From Pseudobdellovibrio sp031428275 (GTDB taxonomy: Bacteria; Bdellovibrionota; Bdellovibrionia; Bdellovibrionales; Bdellovibrionaceae): a stretch of DNA of 64,000 nt. The notes under the pieces were generated by a model. It searched no databases and was not told where the DNA came from. It worked only from the letters and a program-made list of their open reading frames with translations. A program made the translations under genes and the position numbers. The DNA lies in contig JANPPC010000013.1 in the NCBI GenBank assembly GCA_031428275.1, forward strand, positions 62,001 through 126,000, written 5' to 3'. Positions within the stretch are counted from its first letter, which is position 1. Every line of letters starts with the position of its first letter. Positions 34,912 to 42,844 of this stretch are shown here, piece after piece.

Positions 34912-35026
34912 TTGCTTTATTTTCTGCTAAGTTACGTCGTGATATTAAAAAAATAAAAAGTGTTTCATATTTAGAAATAGTTTAAAAAAGCTTAACTTTT
35001 AACCTAAATATATTGATAGTTAAAAG

Positions 35027-35425
35027 ATGAAGATCATTCTTTTGCTAACTTTTATTTTTCAGTTTTCTGCCCATGCCGGCTCTGATGAAACTCCACTGAA
35101 ATCAACACAAAATTTATTACGGGACCGCTCAGAAAGATCAATCGCCATCGAAGATGGCGGTGATGAAGCAAAAAAGGCTGATCAATTTATTGAACAGGCT
35201 TTTGGAGAAAATGCGAAAACTAAAGATTCAATTTACGATGCGGCCGCCGACGTTATGAAAACCCTAGAGCAACGCAGCGGTGAAGACCCCGAAAAAATGA
35301 AACTCATTCTGTCTGAAGCCTTAAAAAACCCTGGTGCGTTTTTAAATTCACTTTCTGATAAAGAGAAAGCAAAAATTCGTGGTATTGCAGAAGATCAACA
35401 GTCAAAGAAAAATACAAAACCTTAA
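35027..35425 (+). CDS. small secreted protein, unknown function
   Basis: A 132-residue protein with a signal peptide (about 1-17, IILLLTFIFQFSAHA|GSDE) and a mature acidic, helical chain (KKADQFIEQAFGENAKTKD, DKEKAKIRGIAEDQQ). No family recognised. The ribosome-binding site is weak and the upstream region is very AT-rich. It is convergent with the large secreted protein at 35442 with a 16-bp gap. Being small, secreted and adjacent to another secreted unknown, it may belong to the accessory secretome of a predator, which is inference only. Confidence 0.65.
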   Translation: MKIILLLTFIFQFSAHAGSDETPLKSTQNLLRDRSERSIAIEDGGDEAKKADQFIEQAFGENAKTKDSIYDAAADVMKTLEQRSGEDPEKMKLILSEALKNPGAFLNSLSDKEKAKIRGIAEDQQSKKNTKP

Positions 35426-35441
35426 TCAGTAATCAGTGCCA

Positions 35442-36956
35442 TTATTTAGAACTTTTGACCTCAGAATTAGTTTTTTTCGAACTTACCGCTTTTGTATCGA
35501 TATCAATGTCAGCTGCCATTGAACAGTGAGCCGATAAAAACTGAGCGCGTAGCAATTTTTTTTCTGTACCTGTTAATTTCGAGTCATCAATTGATTTTTC
35601 TGATGCACGCAGTTCTTTTTGCATTTGCGCCCTGGCTCGATCTGCCAATCTTTTTGCAGTTATATATCTAGCACCCACCTGACGCATTTCTTCTTCTACT
35701 ACGGCAGGATGCATTTTTCTTAATTTTTGATAATTTTCGATATCCGAGCTTAAATACTGCGTGATCTTATCTCTATCGCGATCTTGAACCGCTTTATCAA
35801 TCAATTTGAAGGTACTCATATCTTCGCGGTGTGACTCTAGGTCGACTTTTTTAAGAATCATCTCATTATGTGCTTTTGTATATTTAGAATACGAAGCTGC
35901 TAATTTTTCTGCTTGTTCGCTGTCGAACTGCGCGACTTTCTTACCTAAAATTTTCACGTAGTCGTGCGTATTTTTTACTTCAGAAACAAATTCAGCCGGA
36001 ACTTTCATTTTACTTAAGTTTAGCTTCTCCATAGCTTGGTGAACAGCTAGAACAAACGAGCTTGAGCTTGCACCAAACGACGCATAGGCCATGGCACCAG
36101 AAACAGTAATCGTGCTTATGACTTCGCATCTAATTTTGTTTTTAGTTTCAGCGTCCAGCTTATCGAATTTCGAATACGAGGTAGATAATACCTGATTCAA
36201 ATTTACAATCATATTTGAAACTTGTTCGAAATTTTTTTCAGCCGAAGCAAATATTTGATCGCTCATTTCCTGACAGGCTAGTTCAGTGCTTTTGATAGGG
36301 ACCCGACAGTACATAAGGATAGCTGCACTTGAACTGCCGGCCCACATCGTTTTTGCAAGGTCTACAACAGCGCCGCCTGACGCATTCCAAACCCCAAAAC
36401 CCATTCCCTTTAAACATCCCCAGGTGGCTCGAACATATCCGTTCTTATTTGCTTCGCTTGGATTAGTCGGAAAAATATCATTATTGCACGTTTCATAGTT
36501 TGCCTGGGCCTTCGGAATCAGAATTTCAAATAGCGAAGCCCGAGCACTACTTACGTTCTGCAATCGCGACCGTAAAGACTTTACTTCTACATCTTCAAAG
36601 CCCGAAAAATAAAGTGTGCTGAGCTTATTTCTAAAGTTTAAATTTACTAAATAGCCATTTTCAAATTTCAATAATTCTTGAGATAATCGGTCATTTACGA
36701 ATGATCCCAGCTTTACAAAAACTTTGAATTTACTTTTTGAACTGACATAAAGTCGATCAACTTCGGGCATAATATTAAAATCGATTCGATTCTGATAAAT
36801 GTCGTAACCATTTTCAACAAAGAAAGAATCAAGGGACTTTAGATCGGCAGCTGAAAAATCGGTCAAATCCTTTGTCAAATTATACGCCTGAGCCGGCCCT
36901 ACAAAAAATAGTAGTAAAACACCGAATTTAAATACGTTTTTTAAAAAGATATTCAC
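35442..36956 (-). CDS. large secreted protein, unknown function
   Basis: A 504-residue exported protein. Signal peptide about 1-24 (FGVLLLFFVGPAQA|YNLT). The first 150 mature residues look beta-rich (KFKVFVKLGSFVNDRL, KLSTLYFSGFEDVEV). The middle has a small-residue-rich segment (GFGVWNASGGAVVDLAKTMWAGSSSAAI, about 182-208; VSGAMAYASFGASSSSFVLAV near 282) that could insert in a membrane. The last 200 residues are charged helices or coiled coil. About six cysteines are spread through the chain and could form disulfides. No family recognised; the layout vaguely recalls secreted pore- or membrane-interacting proteins but this is not supported by a motif. Confidence 0.7.
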   Translation of the reverse strand: MNIFLKNVFKFGVLLLFFVGPAQAYNLTKDLTDFSAADLKSLDSFFVENGYDIYQNRIDFNIMPEVDRLYVSSKSKFKVFVKLGSFVNDRLSQELLKFENGYLVNLNFRNKLSTLYFSGFEDVEVKSLRSRLQNVSSARASLFEILIPKAQANYETCNNDIFPTNPSEANKNGYVRATWGCLKGMGFGVWNASGGAVVDLAKTMWAGSSSAAILMYCRVPIKSTELACQEMSDQIFASAEKNFEQVSNMIVNLNQVLSTSYSKFDKLDAETKNKIRCEVISTITVSGAMAYASFGASSSSFVLAVHQAMEKLNLSKMKVPAEFVSEVKNTHDYVKILGKKVAQFDSEQAEKLAASYSKYTKAHNEMILKKVDLESHREDMSTFKLIDKAVQDRDRDKITQYLSSDIENYQKLRKMHPAVVEEEMRQVGARYITAKRLADRARAQMQKELRASEKSIDDSKLTGTEKKLLRAQFLSAHCSMAADIDIDTKAVSSKKTNSEVKSSK

Positions 36957-37253
36957 ACTAAGCCTTTCGGCTGCGCAAAGCCTCAGTTTGAATTTAAGTT
37001 AGCAGATCAGATAAATGAATGATGTCCAAAGCTGCTCTTTCTAAAAAGCGTATTATTACGATACAAAATTAAAAATGAATAAGTACAACCGCGCTGGTGA
37101 AAGACAAACGCGAAGTCGTTTTCATGTAACTAAGTCACTAGTCGGGCTTATTATGAGATTTTTTAGTAATATACACTTATATGAACAAAGCGCTCTCAAA
37201 TTGGATTGAGTCTTTAATTGATAGCGGGTGGCATTCAGGGCAAGCTTTCAGCG
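36957..37253. other. AT-rich intergenic region without a supported gene
   Basis: About 300 bp between the start of the secreted protein at 36956 and the small peptide gene. Short open frames of 44 and 58 codons start at 37075 and 37181 on the plus strand, but they lack ribosome-binding sites and the second runs into the opposite small gene. I see no tRNA and no strong hairpin. It presumably holds the promoter of the 36956 gene. Confidence 0.4.
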
Positions 37254-37403
37254 TTAAAACATCGTTGCTAAGCCTGTCGTGGTTTTTAAAGATAACTTTC
37301 CCCCGGGGTTATCCCCAAACATTGCGTTCACTTCTTGTGAAAAAATTTTCGTGCTAGAAAAAAGTAATCCTACCACTAGTGTTGTTTTCAAATTCGTTTT
37401 CAT
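37254..37403 (-). CDS. tiny secreted peptide (49 aa), divergent from LysR
   Basis: A 49-residue reading frame starting at the ATG 37401-37403, preceded by AAGAAGGACAG, a good ribosome-binding site. The N-terminus MKTNLKTTLVVGLLFSSTKIFSQ is split into basic n-region, hydrophobic core and a likely cleavage after about residue 22-23. This leaves a mature peptide of about 26 residues with FGDNPGGKLSLKT. The frame is open further upstream but those codons lack a site. It lies opposite to the LysR gene across a 127-bp gap, the usual layout of a LysR regulator and its target. It may alternatively be the truncated start of a former larger exported protein. Confidence 0.45.
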   Translation of the reverse strand: MKTNLKTTLVVGLLFSSTKIFSQEVNAMFGDNPGGKLSLKTTTGLATMF

Positions 37404-37530
37404 CTGTCCTTCTTTCTTTTTTTTCATAAAGTTTTCCACAAAACATTTGTGGGTAACTCTGATGCTGTGCAAGTTACGAAGAATAAATTAATTTGTATAA
37501 TTCATAGTTTTCATTTTATTATGACTTTAA

Positions 37531-38394
37531 ATGAGTTTACTCAGCCCCCCCCTTGACGCATTTTGGGCTGTTGTCCGTAAGGGCACGGTCCAAGATGCTT
37601 CGTATATTCTGGGAATCACCCAAACCGGTGTAACCCAAAGAATTCGATCTTTAGAAAAACAGTTGAAAACCACGCTGTTTATAAGATCTCGGAAGGGTAT
37701 GAAGCTAACCGCTGAAGGCGAAGCACTGCTTCAGTACGTTAAAGGTTCTTTAGAAATTGAGGGAATGGCCCTATCAAAGATTCACAGAGCAGCAAAAGAT
37801 AGTATCATCGAAGTCGGCATCTCAGGGCCATCAAGTATCTTGCGATCTCGGGTCATTCCCAACTTAATCCCCATTAAAAACCAATTTCCGCTTTTACGCT
37901 TCAGGTTTGATTTGTCTGACATTGATAGTAACGTCGATAAATTAAAATCAAGCGCGTGTGATCTAGCGATTCTAGAACATCATCAAGTGACCCGCGAAAT
38001 GGATTCAAAAGTTATTAAAGCCGAGCGTTACGGTCTGTACGGCCCGGCCGCGTGGAAAAAACGCTCGTTGGCCGACATCATCGAAAACGAAGCCATCGTC
38101 GATTTCAATTCTTCAGACTTGATGACGTATCACTATCTGGATAAATATCGTCTAAAAAATAAAGCACGCACAGAGCGCCATTACGCGAACAACACCGATG
38201 CATTAACTTCGATGCTGGTGTCGGGCTTAGGTTATTCGGTTCTGTCAGAAGAATTCGCCAAACCTTTCATAAAAAAAAGCGAGCTTTGTGAGCTCGCTTC
38301 AGATAAGTTCTATGATTTTAAAATTGCATTGGCATGGTACCCACGAACCGAAAAGCCCGCGTACCTGTCAGCCATTATTAAAGCGATTAGTTAA
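37531..38394 (+). CDS. LysR-family transcriptional regulator
   Basis: A 287-residue regulator. Winged helix-turn-helix at about 5-62 (ASYILGITQTGVTQRIRSLE near 23-42, LFIRSRKGMKLTAEGEALL near 50), linker helix, then a two-lobe LysR substrate domain beginning near 90 (IIEVGISGPSSIL). The DNA-binding part and ligand start (ISGPSSI) resemble the ArgP/IciA-like group more than metabolic LysRs. No Shine-Dalgarno is visible before the ATG. It is divergent from the small secreted peptide. Its 3' coding region contains, on the opposite strand, the terminator of the convergent lipoprotein gene, and the two genes overlap by 4 bp. Confidence 0.88.
   Translation: MSLLSPPLDAFWAVVRKGTVQDASYILGITQTGVTQRIRSLEKQLKTTLFIRSRKGMKLTAEGEALLQYVKGSLEIEGMALSKIHRAAKDSIIEVGISGPSSILRSRVIPNLIPIKNQFPLLRFRFDLSDIDSNVDKLKSSACDLAILEHHQVTREMDSKVIKAERYGLYGPAAWKKRSLADIIENEAIVDFNSSDLMTYHYLDKYRLKNKARTERHYANNTDALTSMLVSGLGYSVLSEEFAKPFIKKSELCELASDKFYDFKIALAWYPRTEKPAYLSAIIKAIS
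38271..38299 (-). terminator. rho-independent terminator of the lipoprotein gene, inside the LysR coding region
   Basis: AAGCGAGCT (38277-38285) and AGCTCGCTT (38291-38299) form a perfect 9-bp GC-rich stem with a 5-nt loop. On the minus strand it is followed by eight T (38271-38278 complement). It lies about 90 bp past the stop codon of the lipoprotein gene at 38391 and within codons of lysR. On the plus strand no U-tract follows. Confidence 0.75.
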
Positions 38395-39608
38395 TTCAAC
38401 TCGTACTTCAACGGAACTTTCGTTTGCTTGTTAGATAACAAACGAACGACTTCGGTTTTACTTGTTAAGATCGAAGAATATTCTAAGCCGTAACATTCAA
38501 ACTTAAGACCATCTTCAGTTTTGAAAACAAACATATTTCGTCCGTCTTCCACGTCGTTATTCGTATAAACGCGAGCTTCTTTAACTAAGACTGCTTGGCC
38601 GCTGTAAGAAATGGTGTCTGCTGAATCATTCGAAATCATACAGTTTCCGTAAACTGAATTTTCGCCGAAACCTGTTCTAAAAGGTTTGTTAGCGATCACC
38701 GATGTATCAAAAAGCAATCTTGCGTTCGTAGAGATCAAAGAATCTTTTCTTTGCGCGAAATCATAATAATAAGTGCGTGCGGCTTTACACTGATCGCGCA
38801 TAGACTGACCTGTGTATTCTTTTTCGCGAGCACATGGTTTTTGTTGATGATAGGCAATTAGCTTTTCGCATTGCTGAGTTGCCGCGGTCGTCGCGTTGAT
38901 CGCGTTCTGATTAAATACCGCTACGCCGTTCATCGCCGAAATATTCTTGTTAGCGATGCCGAGGGCAGTTCTCCAAGTTTTTAGTACCGCGAACTCTTCC
39001 GCCGAACATTGCGGTAAATTACCCTGCAACGGTGTTGTCGGAGCTGGCGGGATCGGCGCCGAAGGCTCGACTGAAGTTACGGGCGCACTAGGCGCAGGCG
39101 TCGGCTTAACGGCTTGAACCGCAGCTGGGCGCTTACCGAACTTCGTTAAGTACTTATCAACCGTCGAGCAGCGATCTTTAATACGAAACGCATCGTAGCC
39201 CTTAACAGATAAACCAGTCGGCAAATTGGAAGTGCGCTTACATGGTTCATTTAAGTGGTAGGCTTGAACGGCATCACACTTTTTAATCGCTGAAATGGCA
39301 ACGGTACCAATTTTATCGTCGTACTTCGCGCTAGCTTTTTGCAAAGCCTCATTCGCGTCATCAAGGGCATTGACCCAATCTTGCACAGTTTTAAATTCGT
39401 TAGCCGTGCATTCGCGCATTTTGCTGATTTCAATCTGCTTTACCGCCGTTTTCGGATTAACCGTATCAGGCAAAGTCGTCGATGCCGGCGAAGTTGGAGT
39501 TGTTAAGTCTAATCCACCGCCTGACGGCGCACAGCCGACCATGGTCAGTAGGTATGCGGTTGCGAAGATCACCAGAATTGTTAGAAGTGGCTGTCTGTAG
39601 TTTTTCAT
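38391..39608 (-). CDS. lipoprotein with two Cys-containing repeats
   Basis: A 405-residue exported lipoprotein: N-terminal hydrophobic segment about 8-24 and a lipobox ending at C26 (TMVGC). It has an internal duplication. Repeat 1 (about 66-158) and repeat 2 (about 200-290) share the order EC/QC-x-A-x-EF, a helix, C, AYHxxxPC, and a fourth Cys. Cysteines at 67, 111, 123, 147 and at 201, 247, 259, 274; the AYHLNEPC and AYHQQKPC pairs are nearly identical. A Pro/Ala/Val/Thr-rich linker (about 164-198) separates them, and the C-terminal 110 residues form another domain (VYGNCMISNDSADTISY). GGGGGA precedes the ATG. Unknown family; probably disulfide-stabilised and facing the periplasm or cell surface. 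Confidence 0.82.
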   Translation of the reverse strand: MKNYRQPLLTILVIFATAYLLTMVGCAPSGGGLDLTTPTSPASTTLPDTVNPKTAVKQIEISKMRECTANEFKTVQDWVNALDDANEALQKASAKYDDKIGTVAISAIKKCDAVQAYHLNEPCKRTSNLPTGLSVKGYDAFRIKDRCSTVDKYLTKFGKRPAAVQAVKPTPAPSAPVTSVEPSAPIPPAPTTPLQGNLPQCSAEEFAVLKTWRTALGIANKNISAMNGVAVFNQNAINATTAATQQCEKLIAYHQQKPCAREKEYTGQSMRDQCKAARTYYYDFAQRKDSLISTNARLLFDTSVIANKPFRTGFGENSVYGNCMISNDSADTISYSGQAVLVKEARVYTNNDVEDGRNMFVFKTEDGLKFECYGLEYSSILTSKTEVVRLLSNKQTKVPLKYELN

Positions 39609-39702
39609 TTTTCCCCCATGAATAATAAAGCCCTCTGCGTTCTATCATAGACTGGCGTCTTTGAAATCTATCAAAAATTTTGACAGGTAATAATTACCGA
39701 CA

Positions 39703-40674
39703 GTGACAAATTTAGACGAATGTATGATACCTAACATCCAAATGATTCAAAATCGCATAGAAAAAAATAATAAGAAGTTACAGGCTTGGTCTGAAAAAAA
39801 CCAAATTGAAGCTTACCGTGTTTACGACCGAGACATCCCCGAATATCCTTTTATCTTAGACAGATATAAGAATTTTTTCGTGATTTACGATAAATCACAA
39901 AAAATTGATGAAGAAAAAAATCATCTTCCGGCGATGATTGAAGCGACTAAAAATGTTTTCAAAACCACTGAAGATAAAATTATAATTAAGCGTCGCCAAA
40001 AACAAAAAGGGTTAGAGCAATATCAAAAGCTTGATGAAAAAAATGAAAAATTCGCCGTGCTTGAAAATGGCATTCCGTTGTTGGTAAATTTAACTGATTA
40101 CTTAGATACTGGTTTATTCTTAGATCACAGACCGACTCGTTACCAGATTTTAAAGAAATCCAAGGGTCAAAAGTTCTTAAACCTATTCTGTTACACTGGT
40201 TCAGTCTCGGTCATGGCCGCTTTGGGCGGAGCCACTACTTATAGTGTTGATATGTCTAAAAACTATCTCGAGTGGGCTAAACAAAATTTCGAACTCAATA
40301 AATTGCCCACTAAAAAACATTTTTTCTTCGAAGAAGACGTCTTGCAGTTCATGACTCAGGCGACGCAGTGGCCCGATTTTGTATCGAGTTTTGATGCAAT
40401 TTTCTTAGATCCACCGACTTTTTCTAATTCTAAAAGCATGAAAAGCGATTTTGACGTCGAACGCGATCAATTTTCACTGGTTCAGCAGGTAATGAGATTT
40501 CTTAAATCTGACGGTATACTCTATTTTTCGAATAATAAGCGCGATTTTAAGCTGTCTACAGACCTTAAAGAGCTTTATACGATCAAAGATATTACCGAAC
40601 CAAGTATTCCGGTCGATTTTCATGATAAGAAAATTCACCGCTGCTTCGAGATTCGATTTAATCGCCCCAAATAG
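39703..40674 (+). CDS. RlmK/RlmI-like class I rRNA methyltransferase
   Basis: A 323-residue SAM-dependent methyltransferase related to the RlmK (m7G2069) half of E. coli RlmL. The N-terminal part (AYRVYDRDIPEYPF, ENGIPLLVNLTDYLDTGLF) is the RlmI/RlmK beta domain. The Rossmann core has FLNLFCYTGSVSVMAALGG (near 166), a YSVDMSKNYLEWAK strand and FLDPPTFSNS (near 238), the catalytic DPP motif. It ends with CFEIRFNRPK. The start can be a GTG at 39703 or the ATG at 39724; neither has a good site. In this family the target is 23S rRNA guanine; the exact base is inference. The other half (RlmL, THUMP) is not adjacent. Confidence 0.85.
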   Translation: MTNLDECMIPNIQMIQNRIEKNNKKLQAWSEKNQIEAYRVYDRDIPEYPFILDRYKNFFVIYDKSQKIDEEKNHLPAMIEATKNVFKTTEDKIIIKRRQKQKGLEQYQKLDEKNEKFAVLENGIPLLVNLTDYLDTGLFLDHRPTRYQILKKSKGQKFLNLFCYTGSVSVMAALGGATTYSVDMSKNYLEWAKQNFELNKLPTKKHFFFEEDVLQFMTQATQWPDFVSSFDAIFLDPPTFSNSKSMKSDFDVERDQFSLVQQVMRFLKSDGILYFSNNKRDFKLSTDLKELYTIKDITEPSIPVDFHDKKIHRCFEIRFNRPK

Positions 40675-40710
40675 GCAAAATTTCATTCGAGAATGTATAT
40701 TTGACCAGCA

Positions 40711-40768
40711 CTGAATTTTACTTCAGAAAATTCTTGATCGTGGGGTCGGTTGGCCCTATTTTGACCCC
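40711..40768 (+). promoter_or_regulatory. two hairpins in the leader of the speDE fusion gene
   Basis: CTGAA-TTTTAC-TTCAG (40711-40726) and GGGGTC (40742-40747) pairing with GACCCC (40763-40768) lie in the 130-bp gap upstream of the polyamine gene. The second has a 15-nt loop. They could be a structured leader or the terminator of the preceding gene, although no clear U-tract follows. Nothing here matches a riboswitch I can identify. Confidence 0.25.
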
Positions 40769-40805
40769 CTAACTAACTCCGTTTTTGCAAAGGTAAAAGA
40801 AAAAT

Positions 40806-42104
40806 ATGAAAGCATTGGGTCGTCACATCCTGGTCGAATTTATGAACTGCAACGCTGACGTTATGAATGACGTTTCAGCGATTGAAAATGCAATGGTTGA
40901 AGCTGCGCAAATCGCAGGGGCCACGGTTATTAATTCTACATTTCACCATTTTTCTCCGTACGGAGTTTCTGGCGTTGTCGTAATTCAAGAAAGCCACTTA
41001 GCTATTCATACTTGGCCCGAATACAATTACGCTGCCGTCGATCTTTTTACCTGCGGCGATACCGTTGACCCTTGGGTTTCTTTTGAATATTTAAAAAAAG
41101 CTTTTCAAAGCGCTTCTTACTCGGCCCTAGAAATGAATCGCGGTTCAACTCATACAATTAAAAAAGGCGATAAATTACAGGTTAAGCCTAACAACGCGGT
41201 TGATTACGATTATAAACAAGGTCACAAGATCAATCGCAATGTTTGGTTTACTGACAAAGATGAAAACCAAGCTTTATCTTTACGTTATACGGGCGAAGTC
41301 TTTTTTGACGAACGTAATGAGTTTCAACGAGTGCGTATTTTAGAATCAACTGCTTACGGTAAAATGCTAGCAATCGACGATATGGTTATGTGTACTGAGC
41401 GTGATGAGCACCACTACCACGAGATGATTACCCACCCCGCTATGCAAGCTTACGAATCTTTTGCAGGCCCTGCTAAAAACGTATTAGTCATCGGCGGCGG
41501 CGATGGCGGAACCATTCGCGAAGTTTGTAAATACGCGGGTTTAGAAAAAGTAACCATGGTTGAAATTGATGAAGCCGTTGTTCGCGCTTGCAAACAGCAC
41601 TTACCATCAATTGCTCGTGAGTTTTCAAATCCAAAAGTAAATTTAATCATTGGCGATGGCATTAAGTTTGTTAATGAAGCAAAACCAGAGACCTACGATG
41701 TAATCATCGTTGATGGTTCTGACCCAGCGGGTCCGGCTGAAGGTTTATTCACGGCTGCATTCTATGAAAATTGTAAAAAAGCATTAAAGCCAAATGGCGT
41801 ACTAGTAACTCAAGGCGAATCACCGATGTTTCATTCAGAAACTTTCGTAGAGCTAAACCAGTGCATGAAGAAAGTGTTTGCGGCGAACCAAGTTCACACG
41901 CTACTTTTTCATGCGACCACTTATCCATCAGGAATGTGGAGCTTACAGTTAGCGGTTAAAGGTCAATTTCATCCGGTAAAAGACTTCAAAAAAGATGCAG
42001 CTAAAAGCTTCGTCAACTCGAAAGATTTGCGTTATTACAACGAGGAATTGCACTCGGCCGCTTTCGTGTTGCCTACCTTCGTTCAAAAGATGTTAAATAA
42101 GTAA
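40806..42104 (+). CDS. fused S-adenosylmethionine decarboxylase - spermidine synthase
   Basis: A 432-residue fusion performing both steps of aminopropyl transfer. Residues 1-115 are a class 1B AdoMet decarboxylase: the self-cleavage site is ES in QESHLAIHTWPEY with S63 becoming the pyruvoyl group, and H68 and C83 fall at the catalytic positions known from the Thermotoga enzyme. Residues about 150-432 are a spermidine synthase: ILESTAYGKMLAIDD, DEHHYHEMITHPAM, SAM loop VLVIGGGDGGTIREV (near 223), and DVIIVDGSDPAGPAEGLF (near 300) with the catalytic Asp. It makes decarboxylated SAM and passes it to putrescine or a related diamine. A clear AAGG site lies before the ATG. The acceptor amine is inferred. 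Confidence 0.93.
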   Translation: MKALGRHILVEFMNCNADVMNDVSAIENAMVEAAQIAGATVINSTFHHFSPYGVSGVVVIQESHLAIHTWPEYNYAAVDLFTCGDTVDPWVSFEYLKKAFQSASYSALEMNRGSTHTIKKGDKLQVKPNNAVDYDYKQGHKINRNVWFTDKDENQALSLRYTGEVFFDERNEFQRVRILESTAYGKMLAIDDMVMCTERDEHHYHEMITHPAMQAYESFAGPAKNVLVIGGGDGGTIREVCKYAGLEKVTMVEIDEAVVRACKQHLPSIAREFSNPKVNLIIGDGIKFVNEAKPETYDVIIVDGSDPAGPAEGLFTAAFYENCKKALKPNGVLVTQGESPMFHSETFVELNQCMKKVFAANQVHTLLFHATTYPSGMWSLQLAVKGQFHPVKDFKKDAAKSFVNSKDLRYYNEELHSAAFVLPTFVQKMLNK

Positions 42105-42176
42105 GTTATTTCAGAACCTACTATTTTTTTAACAAATCATCTTATTGAATAACAGATGATCAAAGAAGGAGTTTTT

Positions 42177-42797
42177 ATGTTTAAATTACCACAATTACCT
42201 TATCCAAAAACGGGCCTGGCTCCGTTTTTAGGTGATGAGCAAATGACTTTTCACTACGAAAAGCATCATAAAGCTTACATCGATAACTTGAATAAATTTC
42301 TTGAGACCGACCCTTCATTAAAAGGTAAGTCTTTAGAAGAAATCGTACTTTCATCTACTGGTGGAGTTTTCAATAATTCGGCACAATCATGGAATCACAC
42401 GTTTTTCTGGTTCAACATGGCGCCAGCGGGCCAAGGCGCGCAACCATCGGGTGAATTAGCCGCTGCGATTACTCGTGATTTCGGTAGCCTTGATGAATTG
42501 AAAGCTAAATTTGTCGATGGCGGAATGAAAACTTTCGGATCGGGCTGGATCTGGTTATGTGTTGATGCGGCTGGCAAGCTTTCTTTAGTTTCAACTTCAA
42601 ACGCTCAAGTGCCATTCACTAACAACGGTCCGGTACCTTTAATGGTGGCTGACGTTTGGGAACACGCTTACTATGTTGATTACCGTAATGCTCGCCAAAA
42701 GTTTTTAGAAACTTTCTGGTCACACATTAACTGGAATTTCGTTTCTGAGAATTTTGCTTCTAAAAAAGTTCGCGATTTAACAAAGGCAATGACTTAG
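42177..42797 (+). CDS. sodB: superoxide dismutase, Fe/Mn type
   Basis: Disproportionates superoxide. About 206 residues; the start is fixed by AAGAAGGAG 5 bp before the ATG at 42177 (the frame also opens seven codons earlier). Metal ligands: His in MTFHYEKHHKAY (near 27), His in QSWNHTFFW (near 79), and Asp and His in MVADVWEHAYYVDY (near 163-167). The PSGELAAAITRDFG and FGSGWIWL segments are typical. Fe versus Mn cannot be settled by sight; GGVFNNSAQSW leans to the Fe type. No export signal, so cytoplasmic. Monocistronic between speDE and a convergent barrel gene. Confidence 0.94.
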   Translation: MFKLPQLPYPKTGLAPFLGDEQMTFHYEKHHKAYIDNLNKFLETDPSLKGKSLEEIVLSSTGGVFNNSAQSWNHTFFWFNMAPAGQGAQPSGELAAAITRDFGSLDELKAKFVDGGMKTFGSGWIWLCVDAAGKLSLVSTSNAQVPFTNNGPVPLMVADVWEHAYYVDYRNARQKFLETFWSHINWNFVSENFASKKVRDLTKAMT

Positions 42798-42810
42798 TTT
42801 TCTTTTCGAC

Positions 42811-42844
42811 GGGGCCCGCTCTGGGGCCCTTCGCTTACGGCCCC
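42811..42844. repeat. GC-rich inverted repeat between convergent genes, possible terminator
   Basis: GGGGCCC occurs at 42811-42817 and 42823-42829 and GGCCCC at 42839-42844. This allows alternative 6- to 7-bp GC-only stems in both directions between the sodB and barrel stop codons. No long T-run follows in either direction, so terminator activity is plausible but not certain. Base composition is far more GC-rich than the surroundings. Confidence 0.35.

Noticed and set aside
37075..37354. Plus-strand short frames of 44 and 58 codons in the AT-rich gap
   Set aside because: No ribosome-binding sites, unconvincing composition, and the second overlaps the small secreted peptide on the other strand.
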